A DNA stretch of 64,000 nucleotides, from assembly GCA_934465295.1 (NCBI GenBank), contig CAKSKU010000007.1, positions 62,001 through 126,000 on the forward strand. Direction: 5' to 3'. A model generated the notes under the pieces. The model did not search any database and had not been told where the DNA came from. It worked only from the letters and a program-made list of their open reading frames with translations. Below, piece after piece: positions 23,212 to 32,025 of the stretch; the first letter of the stretch is position 1, and each line of letters begins with the position of its first letter. The position numbers and the translations under genes were made by a program. The DNA is from an uncultured Oscillospiraceae bacterium. GTDB taxonomy: Bacteria > Bacillota > Clostridia > Oscillospirales > Ruminococcaceae.

Positions 23212-25440
23212 TTATTTTATTTCAGACATGATAATATCTTCCCTCTCGCACAGACATTCAAGCTGCTCCTGTGAAGGTCTGCCGATATGCCCGCTGAATA
23301 CAACGATCTTCAGGCTCGGCAGCTCCGCAGCAGCTTTGAAACAGTCCGTCTCATCACTTTCCCCATAGAAAGTGATCTTACGAAGCCTTGTCATATCCTT
23401 TACAAAATCAAAATTTGTGATCTGTCCGCTGATATGAACGGACTCCAATTCTGTAAAGCCCGACAATGCCGAAAGGTCGGCAGCGTTTGTAAAATCATTG
23501 TAAAAACTAAGCGATCTTAGCTTCGGGAACATAGACAGCTTATCCGCATCATCGATGCTGTACAGATCAATATCTGTTATCTGATCGGCAACACCGCTCA
23601 AAAGCGTGTGATCAAAGCTTTCGCCCGCTTCAAGACCGTAAATATAAATGCTTTTCAGATCTTTCAGCTTCGACAGCTTTTCAAATTCCTCGGGAGGAGT
23701 CTGCGCAGAGATATTAATGCTCTTTGCGTTGATATTGACCGCTTTTTCACCGATCGTTACCTGCTCCAACTCCCTGACCCTTGCGGCTGACGGGTCTTCA
23801 AGATAACGCCTTTCAATTTCAAACGCCTGCTCCATATAAGTCTCATACGGAGCTTCGTTTTCAGCCATCAACTGTGGGATAGTCAGCGTGTCGATAAGTT
23901 CATATTCGGAAAGATACTCCTCCAGCCGCTTTTCAAAAACCATAAGCTCCGTGCTGTCAACAAAACGGTCGCCGTCTATAATTTCATCGCCCCAATATGC
24001 CCTGTCAAGGAATATCTTTTCCGACAGCTCCGGTGTGTATCTGTCAAAAAAGTAGTTTTCCGATGCAATGACATCTTCTGCTGTCGTGTTTGAATAAAAT
24101 ACCGTTTTGCAGACCTCATTGCTGCAAGTACAGGTAGTTCCGCCGTTTCGGTTCGTGTTTATGAAAAAGTATTCGTCATTGACACTGTCATAGTATTTTT
24201 TCAGTTCGCTGCCGCCTGCAAGATATATTTCTCCCAAGCTCTTCGGAGAATAGCCGTCAAGCCTTACAGCGTCAAGCTCGATATCAACATATTCACCGTA
24301 ATATCCGATCAGAAGCTCGGGAATACCGTCATTTTCAATATCGTAAAGAATGCCCCTGCCGCTGTATTCGGACGCTGCCTTAACGGTGTATTCAAGGCGG
24401 TTCTGTTTCTTATCCCATATAAAATATTTCTTTCGGAGAAGCTCATCTTCGGAAATTTCTTTTCCGCCGCAATAATATTTACCGCCCGAAGCCTGCAAAA
24501 AAAGCTCCGCCTTAAAGCTGTTATCTTCAAGCATAAGCCTGTAATATGTATCTGCCGATCTGAGCACGGGAAAGACCTGCTCACGGTCGTTGTACCATTC
24601 AAGAGCATAGCTTTCTTCGTCAAATGCTGTCTCGCCGATAAGCTCTGCATCATCTCCGACCTGCTCAAAGCAGTAAAGCTTTCCATCGGAACGAAGCAAA
24701 TACTCGTCAGCGCCGTTATTATCGATATCAGCGGCGATCGCATCCCCTATATCGCAAAAAATATTATCCTCCATAAGCCGCTTTGCAGCCTTTTTCAAAA
24801 ACTCAACACGCTTATAGCTCGGGGCTTCCGCAATGCCGTCATAAACCATGGCTTTGTATTCATTGCATTTTTCCTTGCTCACCCAACCGCCGTATATTTC
24901 GCTGTAATAACCATAAACATAAGGCGTACCGTACCAACCGCAGTTGTCGCTGCGCAGATATCCCCACTGAATAAGCCTTTCGGCGGAAAAAACACCGTCC
25001 TTCAGACTAAGGATAATATAATATTCATCGTGAGCAAAGTCAACATCATATTTTGAATAAAGCGCAGGGTAGATTTCCGAACCGTCATCATACCACTTCA
25101 ATACGATCGAGTCAGTCTGCTCGCACCATTGACCGCCTGCGCTCCCAAGCTTGTTTCCATCCTTATCATAGCAAACGATATGCGACCGAGGTTCAAGCAC
25201 GATCCTTTCATCATTTCCGTCATTATCAAGATCGTAAAGGAACTCAGTAACTGTTTCAGGCTCGCTGTCCTGCAAAGCAGTCGTTTCAGCCGCAGTAACT
25301 TCAGCTGCCGATGTTTCCTCAAACGCTGTGACCTCGGCAGGCTCCGAAACCTCATTTTCAGCCCCCGAATTTGCATCATTCGCACAAGAGCAAAGCATCA
25401 CCGCCGATAATGCGCAGACAAGTATAGATTTTGTTTTCAT
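23212..25440 (-). CDS. Lipoprotein with calcium-loop-like repeats and C-terminal leucine-rich repeats
   Basis: The 742-residue protein has the lipobox LCSCA and then a Thr/Glu/Ala-rich linker of about 45 residues. At least three EF-hand-like or FG-GAP-like loops follow: DLDNDGNDE, DIDNNGADEYLL and DIENDGIPELLI, each at the start of a beta-rich repeat. From about 600 the sequence turns into leucine-rich repeats (LKDLKSIYIYGL, FPKLRSLSFYND, FTELESVHISGQ, MTRLRKITFYG). The combination suggests a surface protein for binding proteins or glycans. Function is unknown. It is the second gene after its paralogue at 25454, 13 bases away. Confidence 0.75.
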   Translation of the reverse strand: MKTKSILVCALSAVMLCSCANDANSGAENEVSEPAEVTAFEETSAAEVTAAETTALQDSEPETVTEFLYDLDNDGNDERIVLEPRSHIVCYDKDGNKLGSAGGQWCEQTDSIVLKWYDDGSEIYPALYSKYDVDFAHDEYYIILSLKDGVFSAERLIQWGYLRSDNCGWYGTPYVYGYYSEIYGGWVSKEKCNEYKAMVYDGIAEAPSYKRVEFLKKAAKRLMEDNIFCDIGDAIAADIDNNGADEYLLRSDGKLYCFEQVGDDAELIGETAFDEESYALEWYNDREQVFPVLRSADTYYRLMLEDNSFKAELFLQASGGKYYCGGKEISEDELLRKKYFIWDKKQNRLEYTVKAASEYSGRGILYDIENDGIPELLIGYYGEYVDIELDAVRLDGYSPKSLGEIYLAGGSELKKYYDSVNDEYFFINTNRNGGTTCTCSNEVCKTVFYSNTTAEDVIASENYFFDRYTPELSEKIFLDRAYWGDEIIDGDRFVDSTELMVFEKRLEEYLSEYELIDTLTIPQLMAENEAPYETYMEQAFEIERRYLEDPSAARVRELEQVTIGEKAVNINAKSINISAQTPPEEFEKLSKLKDLKSIYIYGLEAGESFDHTLLSGVADQITDIDLYSIDDADKLSMFPKLRSLSFYNDFTNAADLSALSGFTELESVHISGQITNFDFVKDMTRLRKITFYGESDETDCFKAAAELPSLKIVVFSGHIGRPSQEQLECLCEREDIIMSEIK

Positions 25441-25453
25441 TATGTCCTCCCCG

Positions 25454-26479
25454 TTAGTCCTTTGGTCGTATCACCCTTACCGCCCTATAATCGGTAAAAA
25501 CGCTCCGATCATCTTCATGCTTTTCTGCCGAATGAACAATATTCCCTGCATGATCGTAAGAATAGCTGTTCTCATCAACATTTCCGCTTTCGGTATACTC
25601 TGTGCGGCTGAATGTCTTTTTAAACACAATATCATATTCAAGATCAACGTCAAGCACTTCTTCAAGCTCCGCAAGAGAGTCCCTGTCCTTGTTATACTCG
25701 TCAAGCAAAGCGGAGATTATCCTCGGCGATTTTTCCTCTATATCCAAGACCTCACTGTACGGCATAAGCTTCCACTGCGGTTCAAGCTTGCTGAAATATG
25801 AACGGATATATTCGTTGTATTGCTCCTCATTTTCAAAGCCGCTGTATTCGTATCCCATTGCGCCGCTGAAAGAATAACGCCCGATATATTCCGATGAAAG
25901 CTTTCGTCCGTTCAGCTCCAGCTTTATTATGCCGCCGTCCCCTGCCGTGCCGCCGACAAAACATTCCGCAAAGTATTGATCTTTCCCGTCAAGGATAAAG
26001 CTTTTGGGGATATCTCCGTTATATGAACACCATGTTTTTTCATCGGTAAAAACAGTTCCGCCGTCAGGTTCAGCCATAAATGCGCCCTCATCGTCAACGG
26101 AAAAAACAGCCGAGGCGGATATGTTTGCCGCCGCCTGAATGATAACATCGGGAGTGCCGTCCGAGTCAAGGTCGCAGACATAGCAGTACGCCGCCTGCGG
26201 CAGCACTTCGTTAAAGCTTTCAAGCTGCACAAGCTGCTCCATATAGCTTTGCACACGGCTGTCATAGCTGTATCTCACTTTTTGGGGAGCCTCCTCCGCT
26301 TCCGAAGCGGTCGTTTCCGCAGGTATGGTTTCAAGCGTTGTTTCTGCCGAAGTCACAAGTTCGCTCTCCGATGTTTCAGCCGATCCCGAGACTATCTCCG
26401 AATTTATATCATTCTCATTTGCACACGCACAAAGCATCACCGCCGACAATGCACAGATAATCACACCTTTGAAATTCAT
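25454..26479 (-). CDS. Lipoprotein paralogue with a calcium-loop-like repeat
   Basis: The 341 residues start with a signal and lipobox (ALSAVMLCACANEND) almost the same as in the downstream gene (ALSAVMLCSCANDAN), so the two arose by duplication. A Thr/Glu-rich linker and one DLDSDGTPDVII loop follow. The rest is mixed and unrecognised. The C-terminal part has the YSYDHAGNIVHSAE pattern reminiscent of short YD-type repeats, only once. GGGGG lies 9 bases before the ATG. It is the first gene of the two-gene lipoprotein operon. Confidence 0.72.
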   Translation of the reverse strand: MNFKGVIICALSAVMLCACANENDINSEIVSGSAETSESELVTSAETTLETIPAETTASEAEEAPQKVRYSYDSRVQSYMEQLVQLESFNEVLPQAAYCYVCDLDSDGTPDVIIQAAANISASAVFSVDDEGAFMAEPDGGTVFTDEKTWCSYNGDIPKSFILDGKDQYFAECFVGGTAGDGGIIKLELNGRKLSSEYIGRYSFSGAMGYEYSGFENEEQYNEYIRSYFSKLEPQWKLMPYSEVLDIEEKSPRIISALLDEYNKDRDSLAELEEVLDVDLEYDIVFKKTFSRTEYTESGNVDENSYSYDHAGNIVHSAEKHEDDRSVFTDYRAVRVIRPKD

Positions 26480-26515
26480 AAAAATGCCCCCGTTTCAACA
26501 AATTTCCTTAATAAT

Positions 26516-26544
26516 ATGATATCAGACCCGAGGACATATTTCAA
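26516..26544 (-). promoter_or_regulatory. Promoter of the two-lipoprotein operon
   Basis: On the minus strand TTGAAA (26539-26544) and TATCAT (26516-26521) are 17 bases apart. Confidence 0.65.
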
Positions 26545-26583
26545 TTACAAAGCGGTTACATTACGGTGATTTTTTGGAACTTA

Positions 26584-26699
26584 TACTAAACACCATTCAG
26601 AATTCGGAAAAATTCAGTCGACAATCTCGCAGCTGGTTTTAACAGGTTTATATTGGATTTTGGCGCAGATTTTTTCCTTTATTTTATTGGTGTTTAGTT
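26584..26699. mobile_element. MITE-like element, family A copy 3 with central insert
   Basis: This 116 bp copy has the ends CTAAACACCATT and TTGGTGTTTAG; the outer dinucleotides are TA and TT. It is longer than the other copies because of about 20 extra bases at its centre (26630-26652, AGCTGGTTTTAACAGGTTTA). That insert resembles the insert in family B copy 3. The rest of 26700-26788 holds no gene, only a short open stretch ending at 26783. Confidence 0.78.
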
Positions 26700-26788
26700 T
26701 TAAGGCACATCGGCAATAAGGAAAACCGGGAAGAGTTAAGCATACTCGAACCCGATGACAATACCGATAACGGAAGAATATGATAAAA

Positions 26789-26809
26789 GCGGCTGATGCG
26801 TTCAGCGGC
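26789..26809 (-). terminator. Hairpin at the end of the 26802-27407 gene
   Basis: On the minus strand GCCGCTGA and TCAGCCGC pair with one mismatch, followed by TTTTAT. The stem includes the last codons and the stop codon of the gene. Confidence 0.45.
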
Positions 26810-27407
26810 ACCAATTTTTTTCACTCGGGATCAGAATATCAAGCGTTGGATTTTTATTTTTCCGTATTATTTCTGATAAAGATTCTTCGTGTTCGATAAT
26901 ATAGTCGGTCTGCTCATAGGTTATCCTGCTCACGGCAGTAACTGTGTAATCATTTTGCTTTGTTCGGCGGTTCGGGCGGTAGAGAACTATGAACCTTTCG
27001 CCGTGATGCCCTTTTGCTCTGTGAACAGAGATGTCGCTGTGAGAAGCTTTCCACGTTATATATCTGTTTTCTTCGCGAGCCTGCCGATTCAGGTATTTTT
27101 TCCGCTCCACCGTCAAAACATCATCTGTCGGCAGTATCTCAATGCTCTTTTTATAGCTTGGGCGTGTCAGCCTTGGGAACAGTTCAACGATCAGCCAATC
27201 AAAATTTCGTATGTCGTCAAAGCAGTATCCGTTTTCGCTCATTGATACAACATCTACCCATTTTTCCCTCGTGTTTATGCTCCTCACAATATCACGAACA
27301 ATATGTACAGCCGTTGCTTCACCGCTTTTATTGTACATTTCAAAATCTTCGTCCTTAAATCGGTTGTACCATTCGTTTTTGTTTTCTACTCTTTCAGCCA
27401 TTGACAT
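26802..27407 (-). CDS. Unknown protein coupled to an XRE regulator
   Basis: No family was recognised for these 201 residues. The sequence is soluble and basic, with an acidic/aromatic start (NEWYNRFKDEDFEMYNK). The middle is ELFPRLTRPSYKKSIEILPTDD. It has a block of charged residues with two histidines (KASHSDISVHRAKGHHGERFIVLYRP). Its ATG lies inside the end of the upstream XRE gene (22-base overlap) with AAGGGG as ribosome binding site, so the two are translated together. Such tight regulator-partner pairs are often toxin-antitoxin or stress modules, but nothing in the protein proves that. Confidence 0.65.
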   Translation of the reverse strand: MSMAERVENKNEWYNRFKDEDFEMYNKSGEATAVHIVRDIVRSINTREKWVDVVSMSENGYCFDDIRNFDWLIVELFPRLTRPSYKKSIEILPTDDVLTVERKKYLNRQAREENRYITWKASHSDISVHRAKGHHGERFIVLYRPNRRTKQNDYTVTAVSRITYEQTDYIIEHEESLSEIIRKNKNPTLDILIPSEKNWCR

Positions 27408-28303
27408 AACATTTTCCCCTTTTCGTTAATTTTAAGGCAAAGTCTGTGCGTTTCATCGACCTCGCAGGAAGTCACGGTTTCAAGTCCGTCTGTAAGCTGA
27501 AAAGCATATTCCGCCTTTACACCGTTGTAAGCTTCATAGAATTCTTTAGGAAGCCCTTTCAACAGAACTGCATCTTTCACACATGGGTCATCTGGCAGCT
27601 TATCGGTGAGATACACTGCGCCCTCTTTATCGAGTATCGGCAGTATCTTTTCCGCCTTTCTCATATTTATACGAAAGTTCAGCTCTTCTTCGGGAACAGT
27701 ATCAGGCTCAAAGCCTTTGCCCAAATAATATCCGCTGTCTATGAACTCGCATATAAGCGGCTTGGGCAGCTTCAAAATGTCAAACTCCTTTTCGGGATAA
27801 AGCCGAAGAACCTTTAAAAGAAACTTCTTTTTTATATGATAAAGAACCTCTTTCAAGCCATCTGAAAGGTTCATCAGCTGAATGCTCCCGACCTCTTTTA
27901 CAAAAGCATAGGGAAGCCTTTCCAAATCAAAATCTGCGCCGTCATTATTGAGCCAATCCCCGAAATCGTCCTTATATACGCATAAAAGTCCGAAAAGTTC
28001 CTGCTGTTTCAAATTAAGATGAAGCCTTGAAACAATTCTGTTCGTATCTTCATCAAACAGAAAATCGGGAAAATTTCCGCCTCTGTCATTATCTGTGTCT
28101 GCAAGCATTTCCTTAAGGATACTTTCCGCAGGGATATTAAAATAGTATGCGAGGTCGTTGATCTTATCGATCCGAAGCTTTGATATTCCACTTTCCCATT
28201 TCTGAACAGCCGTCAGCGAAACATTCATCTTTTCCGCAAGCTGTTCCTGCGAAAGTCCCGCATTTTTTCTTGCGCTTTTCAAAAAATCTCCGAAACGTGC
28301 CAT
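27386..28303 (-). CDS. XRE family helix-turn-helix regulator with a large C-terminal domain
   Basis: The 305 residues begin with a classic XRE domain (FGDFLKSARKNAGLSQEQLAEKMNVSLTAVQKWESG, residues 4-40). About 230 residues of unrecognised helical sequence follow, probably for dimerisation or sensing. Start 28303 is chosen because GGAGG lies 8 bases before it; the upstream ATG (28318) is within that ribosome binding site. The end overlaps the start of the unknown gene at 26802-27407. It presumably controls that gene and itself. Confidence 0.82.
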   Translation of the reverse strand: MARFGDFLKSARKNAGLSQEQLAEKMNVSLTAVQKWESGISKLRIDKINDLAYYFNIPAESILKEMLADTDNDRGGNFPDFLFDEDTNRIVSRLHLNLKQQELFGLLCVYKDDFGDWLNNDGADFDLERLPYAFVKEVGSIQLMNLSDGLKEVLYHIKKKFLLKVLRLYPEKEFDILKLPKPLICEFIDSGYYLGKGFEPDTVPEEELNFRINMRKAEKILPILDKEGAVYLTDKLPDDPCVKDAVLLKGLPKEFYEAYNGVKAEYAFQLTDGLETVTSCEVDETHRLCLKINEKGKMLCQWLKE

Positions 28304-28426
28304 AATTTCTGCCTCCATATTTAATTATACAAAATAAAGCTTGCATTACCACCAACTTAAAGTGCATTTTTATACAACTTTATGTTTGTATTATAATTCA
28401 AAAAAGTACAGCTGTCAAATAAAAAA

Positions 28427-28445
28427 GCACTCATTTTCAGAGTGC
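28427..28445 (-). terminator. Terminator of the trkA-trkH operon
   Basis: On the minus strand GCACTC and GAGTGC form a short stem followed by TTTTTT. It lies about 57 bases after the trkH stop codon. Confidence 0.6.
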
Positions 28446-28501
28446 CTTTAAGCCTATATTTCATTTTAACGTGAACAATCCACGGGGACTTCCCCGCCTC
28501 A

Positions 28502-29938
28502 TTATTTTTTCCAAGTAACCGGTGAAAACAAAAGCAGCATCGGGAAAAGCTCCAGTCTGCCTGCGAGCATATCAAATATCAGCACCATTTTTGAAAACGG
28601 TGAAAAGAATCCGAAATTCGCAGTCGGTCCTACAAGATCAAGTCCCGGTCCGATGTTGTTTATCGTCGTCGTTACAGCGGTGAAGTTCGTTATCATATCG
28701 TAATCTTCAAAGGATATGCAAAGCAGCGAAATTACAAAAACGAGGATATAGCATACCATAAACACGTTTACCGAGCGTATGACCTCGTGTTCGATCTCAT
28801 GGGAATCCATGCGTATCTTTTTTATTTGCTTCGGGTGAATGAGCGTGTGAAGCTCCTTGCCCATACTCTTGAAGAGGATAACTATTCGGTAGACCTTTAT
28901 TCCGCCGCCCGTACTGCCCGTGCAGGCGCCGATGAACATTATCAGAACGATTATCGTTCGTGAAAGCTCGGGCCAGAGGTTGAAATCGACCGCCGAAAAT
29001 CCCGTTGAAGATATAACCGATGAAACGGTGAATATCGCACTGCGGAAAGCTGCGCCGACCGATGGGAAAAGATTTTTGATATTGAATGTAATGAGCGTCG
29101 TTGCGACAGCGATTATACCGAGGAAATACCACACCTCGGAAATTTTCAGCGCGTCCTTGAATTTCTTGCTCAGAATAAGGAAATAAACGTTGAAGTTTAT
29201 TCCGAACAGTATCATAAACACCGTTACTACCATTCGGACGAACTCGGAATATCCTGCAAGTCCGTCATTTTTTACCGCAAAGCCGCCCGTTCCTGCAGTC
29301 GCAAAGGCGGTATTCATCGCTTCAAAGACGGTCATTCCGCCGAACAGGAGCAGGATAAACTCTATCGCCGTCATTACAAGATATATCGAATACAAAAGCA
29401 GTGCCGTTGTTTTTATCCTCGGCACAAGCTTGCTGACCGACGGACCGGGGCTTTCTGCTTTCATAATATGCAGGTTTTGTCCGCCCGAGAGCGGCAGGAA
29501 CGCCATAATGAATACAAGCACACCCATTCCGCCGACCCAGTGCGTGAAGCTTCGCCACAAAAGCAGCGACTTCGGCATGGCTTCAACATCGGAAAGTATC
29601 GTTGCGCCCGTTGTGGTGAAGCCCGATACCGTTTCAAACAGCGCATCGACAAACCGGGGTATCGCTCCCGAGAACACGAACGGCAGCGCCCCCATCACAC
29701 TGAGCACTATCCAGCTCAGAGATACTATAACATATCCGTCACGGGAGTGGAGACTGCTCTCCTTCGGCTTTTTCATCGTTATCGGAACGCCTATCGCAGC
29801 GCATATCGCTATCGTTATTATCAGCGGAACGATCGTATTCTCGCCGAAGGCTATCGCCGAAATGAGCGGTATGACGAGAAAAAGTGCCTCGAAATTCATT
29901 ATCCAGCCAAGGATATAAACTATCATCGGAAAATTCAT
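28502..29938 (-). CDS. trkH: TrkH/KtrB family potassium uptake channel subunit
   Basis: The 478-residue protein has about ten membrane segments and the four imperfect pore repeats of the SKT family. Visible pore parts are SGFTTTGATIL near 90-100, GTGGFAVKND, SSTGFSAVD and the last repeat FTAVTTTINNIGPGLD. SKT channels carry K+ and are gated by an RCK protein, here TrkA, whose gene lies 21 bases upstream. Other pore-flanking parts are WVGGMGVLVF and CTGSTGGGIKVYR. The ATG follows AGAGGTATTTGAA. Confidence 0.94.
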   Translation of the reverse strand: MNFPMIVYILGWIMNFEALFLVIPLISAIAFGENTIVPLIITIAICAAIGVPITMKKPKESSLHSRDGYVIVSLSWIVLSVMGALPFVFSGAIPRFVDALFETVSGFTTTGATILSDVEAMPKSLLLWRSFTHWVGGMGVLVFIMAFLPLSGGQNLHIMKAESPGPSVSKLVPRIKTTALLLYSIYLVMTAIEFILLLFGGMTVFEAMNTAFATAGTGGFAVKNDGLAGYSEFVRMVVTVFMILFGINFNVYFLILSKKFKDALKISEVWYFLGIIAVATTLITFNIKNLFPSVGAAFRSAIFTVSSVISSTGFSAVDFNLWPELSRTIIVLIMFIGACTGSTGGGIKVYRIVILFKSMGKELHTLIHPKQIKKIRMDSHEIEHEVIRSVNVFMVCYILVFVISLLCISFEDYDMITNFTAVTTTINNIGPGLDLVGPTANFGFFSPFSKMVLIFDMLAGRLELFPMLLLFSPVTWKK

Positions 29939-29959
29939 TTCAAATACCTCTGTCAGTCG

Positions 29960-31312
29960 TTAGTCGAGAATGTCGGAAATATCGTGCGGACGGATATCCG
30001 AAACAACGATGACCGAATCGTTTTTCTCAATTACATCGCTGCCTCGGGGGATAATGACCTTGTTTCCTCGGAGAATGACCGCAACGAGTACGTTCGGCTT
30101 GAATTTAAGCTCCATAAGCGGCTTTCCGAGAACGGGCGAGGTGTCCTTTATCAGAAATTCGGCAGCCTCTGCCTTGCCCTTGATGATGCTGTAAACGGTC
30201 TGAACGTTGCTTCCGATAGTGTTTTTCATCGCACGGACATAGCTTACGATAAGCTCCGAGGTAATGCTCTTCGGATAGATTATCGAGTCAAGGTCGAGCT
30301 GCTTTATAACATCGAAAAAGTCGATGCGGTTTATCTTCGTGACGAGTTTTTTGCAGCCCTTTACCCTTGCAAAAAGCGAGAGCATAATGTTTTCTTCGTC
30401 AAGATTTGTAAGAGCAGCAAAGGAATTTGCGTTTTCCAGTCCTTCTTCAAGCAGTATCTGCTGGTCTGCGGCATCTCCGCAGATAACTGTGACCTCGGGG
30501 AGAGCCGTGCAGAGCATTTCACAACGCTTCGGGTCTTTTTCGATAAGCTTTAAGGAAATGCCCGCCTTTTTCAATATCCTGCAAAGGTAGTAAGCGACAT
30601 CGCCGCCGCCTGCTATCATACAGTCCTTTACCTGATTTATCTTATAATCGATCTTGCGGAAAAAGGCGTTCGCATTTGCGGGCGAAGCTATGACCGAGAT
30701 GATGTCCTTTTCCCCGAACACGAATTCACCGTTCGGGATAAATGCTTCGTCCCCTCTTTCGACCGTGCAGACGAGGACATCGCATTTCAGCTTCGTTGCT
30801 ATCTCCTTTACGGAGCAGCCCGTAAGTACGCAGTTTTCGGGCAGGCGGAACTTCATCAGATCGACCTTGCCCTTTGCAAAGGTATCAATCTTTATCGCAG
30901 ACGGGAAGCGCAGCACTCTTGCGATCTCCGCAGCCGCCTGAAATTCGGGGTTAATGACCATTGCAAGTCCGAGTTCTTCCTTCAGATAAGGTGCTTCGGT
31001 GCTGTACTGAGGGTCGCGCACACGGGCGATGGTCTGACAGTTACCTTCTTTCTTCGCAATAAGACAGCAGAGCAGATTAAGCTCGTCCGAACCCGTTACT
31101 GCGATAAGGAGATCGGCGTCCCTGATGCCTGCCTCCTGCTGAACAAGGTGGGTCGCACCGTTGCCCGTTACTCCGAGAACGTCAAGGCGTGAGGTAACAT
31201 CGTTCACCTTAGTCGAATCGACATCGATAACGGTAATGTTGTCGCCCTCGTCATTAAGACGGTGCGCAAGCTCCTCGCCGACTTTTCCGCAGCCGACAAT
31301 AATTATATTCAA
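29960..31312 (-). CDS. trkA: Trk potassium uptake regulatory subunit TrkA
   Basis: The 450 residues contain two RCK units. Each has a Rossmann NAD-binding half and a C-terminal TrkA-C half: VGCGKVGEELA near 6-16 with TVIDVD, and AGGGDVAYYLCRIL near 237 with KLIEKDPKRCE. TrkA binds NAD(H)/ATP and gates TrkH. The start is TTG at 31312; the only ribosome binding site, GGGAG, is 11 bases away, so translation may be modest. It is the first gene of trkA-trkH, with a consensus promoter. Confidence 0.94.
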   Translation of the reverse strand: MNIIIVGCGKVGEELAHRLNDEGDNITVIDVDSTKVNDVTSRLDVLGVTGNGATHLVQQEAGIRDADLLIAVTGSDELNLLCCLIAKKEGNCQTIARVRDPQYSTEAPYLKEELGLAMVINPEFQAAAEIARVLRFPSAIKIDTFAKGKVDLMKFRLPENCVLTGCSVKEIATKLKCDVLVCTVERGDEAFIPNGEFVFGEKDIISVIASPANANAFFRKIDYKINQVKDCMIAGGGDVAYYLCRILKKAGISLKLIEKDPKRCEMLCTALPEVTVICGDAADQQILLEEGLENANSFAALTNLDEENIMLSLFARVKGCKKLVTKINRIDFFDVIKQLDLDSIIYPKSITSELIVSYVRAMKNTIGSNVQTVYSIIKGKAEAAEFLIKDTSPVLGKPLMELKFKPNVLVAVILRGNKVIIPRGSDVIEKNDSVIVVSDIRPHDISDILD

Positions 31313-31367
31313 AACCGATCACACTCCCGAAAGGTCAAAATAGCTTTGGTTTTTCGATACAAATGAT

Positions 31368-31396
31368 AGTATAGCACTTTTTGCAGGCTATGTCAA
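31368..31396 (-). promoter_or_regulatory. Promoter of trkA-trkH
   Basis: On the minus strand TTGACA (31391-31396) and TATACT (31368-31373) are 17 bases apart. Confidence 0.85.
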
Positions 31397-31425
31397 CAGC
31401 GGCGTCCACATTCGGAAAAACACTG

Positions 31426-31454
31426 TTGACCTTTGAAAAGCATTGTGCTATAAT
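31426..31454 (+). promoter_or_regulatory. Promoter of the 31507 membrane protein gene
   Basis: TTGACC (31426-31431) and TATAAT (31449-31454) are 17 bases apart. It stands back to back with the trkA promoter, 29 bases between the two -35 boxes. Confidence 0.8.
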
Positions 31455-31506
31455 TGTATTTGGTTTCAGGAAATATTATAAGGGGACAGGCAAATGCTGA
31501 TAACAA

Positions 31507-31965
31507 ATGGCTGCATATTTTCTTCTTTTGTACGGCGGCGTCGGCTTTATTCAGGATAAGAGGTTTTTCTCCTCCGCACACAAGGATATTTTAGCCGTTA
31601 TCCCCGATAAAAAAGAGCGTTTTCACGGCGCACACATCGTCGGCGGAGCAATAATCGCCGTATCTCTCCTGCTGTTTGCAGGCTCGCTCGTCCTCGGCGT
31701 ATGGGACGGCGTGAAAAAAGGCTTCGGATTTCTTCAATTCTTCGGAAGATTTATCGCAATGCTCTATATTATGGAGATATATGATATAATCTTCTTCGAC
31801 TGGGTTCTGCTCTGCCACTCGAACTTTTTCCCGCATTTCTACCCCGAGGTCAAGGGCGTAGTCGGACCGCATATGTTCAGCTATAACAAAAAGCAGCACA
31901 TCATACATTTTATTGTATATATCCCCGTCTGCGCAGTCATTGCGTGGATATGCACGCTTTTCTAA
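31507..31965 (+). CDS. Small membrane protein of unknown function
   Basis: The 152 residues contain about four membrane segments (AAYFLLLYGGVGFI, GGAIIAVSLLLFAGSLVLGV, FIAMLYIMEIYDIIFFDWVL, FIVYIPVCAVIAWICTLF) and a His-containing loop (GPHMFSYNKKQHIIHF). No family was recognised. The good ribosome binding site AGGGGAC points to ATG 31494, which opens a different frame of 21 codons that stops at 31559. The 152-residue frame starts 13 bases later without its own site. Coupled translation or a frameshift are both possible. Confidence 0.65.
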   Translation: MAAYFLLLYGGVGFIQDKRFFSSAHKDILAVIPDKKERFHGAHIVGGAIIAVSLLLFAGSLVLGVWDGVKKGFGFLQFFGRFIAMLYIMEIYDIIFFDWVLLCHSNFFPHFYPEVKGVVGPHMFSYNKKQHIIHFIVYIPVCAVIAWICTLF

Positions 31966-32025
31966 AGGCTTACATACCGCTTGGAAAGCAGTTTTTTACC
32001 GTCAAAAAAGACCGAGGTGACAAAA

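Noticed and set aside
29468..30553. Plus-strand open frame of 361 codons across trkH and trkA
   Set aside because: It runs antisense to both trk genes and codes a tyrosine/arginine-rich, unlikely protein.
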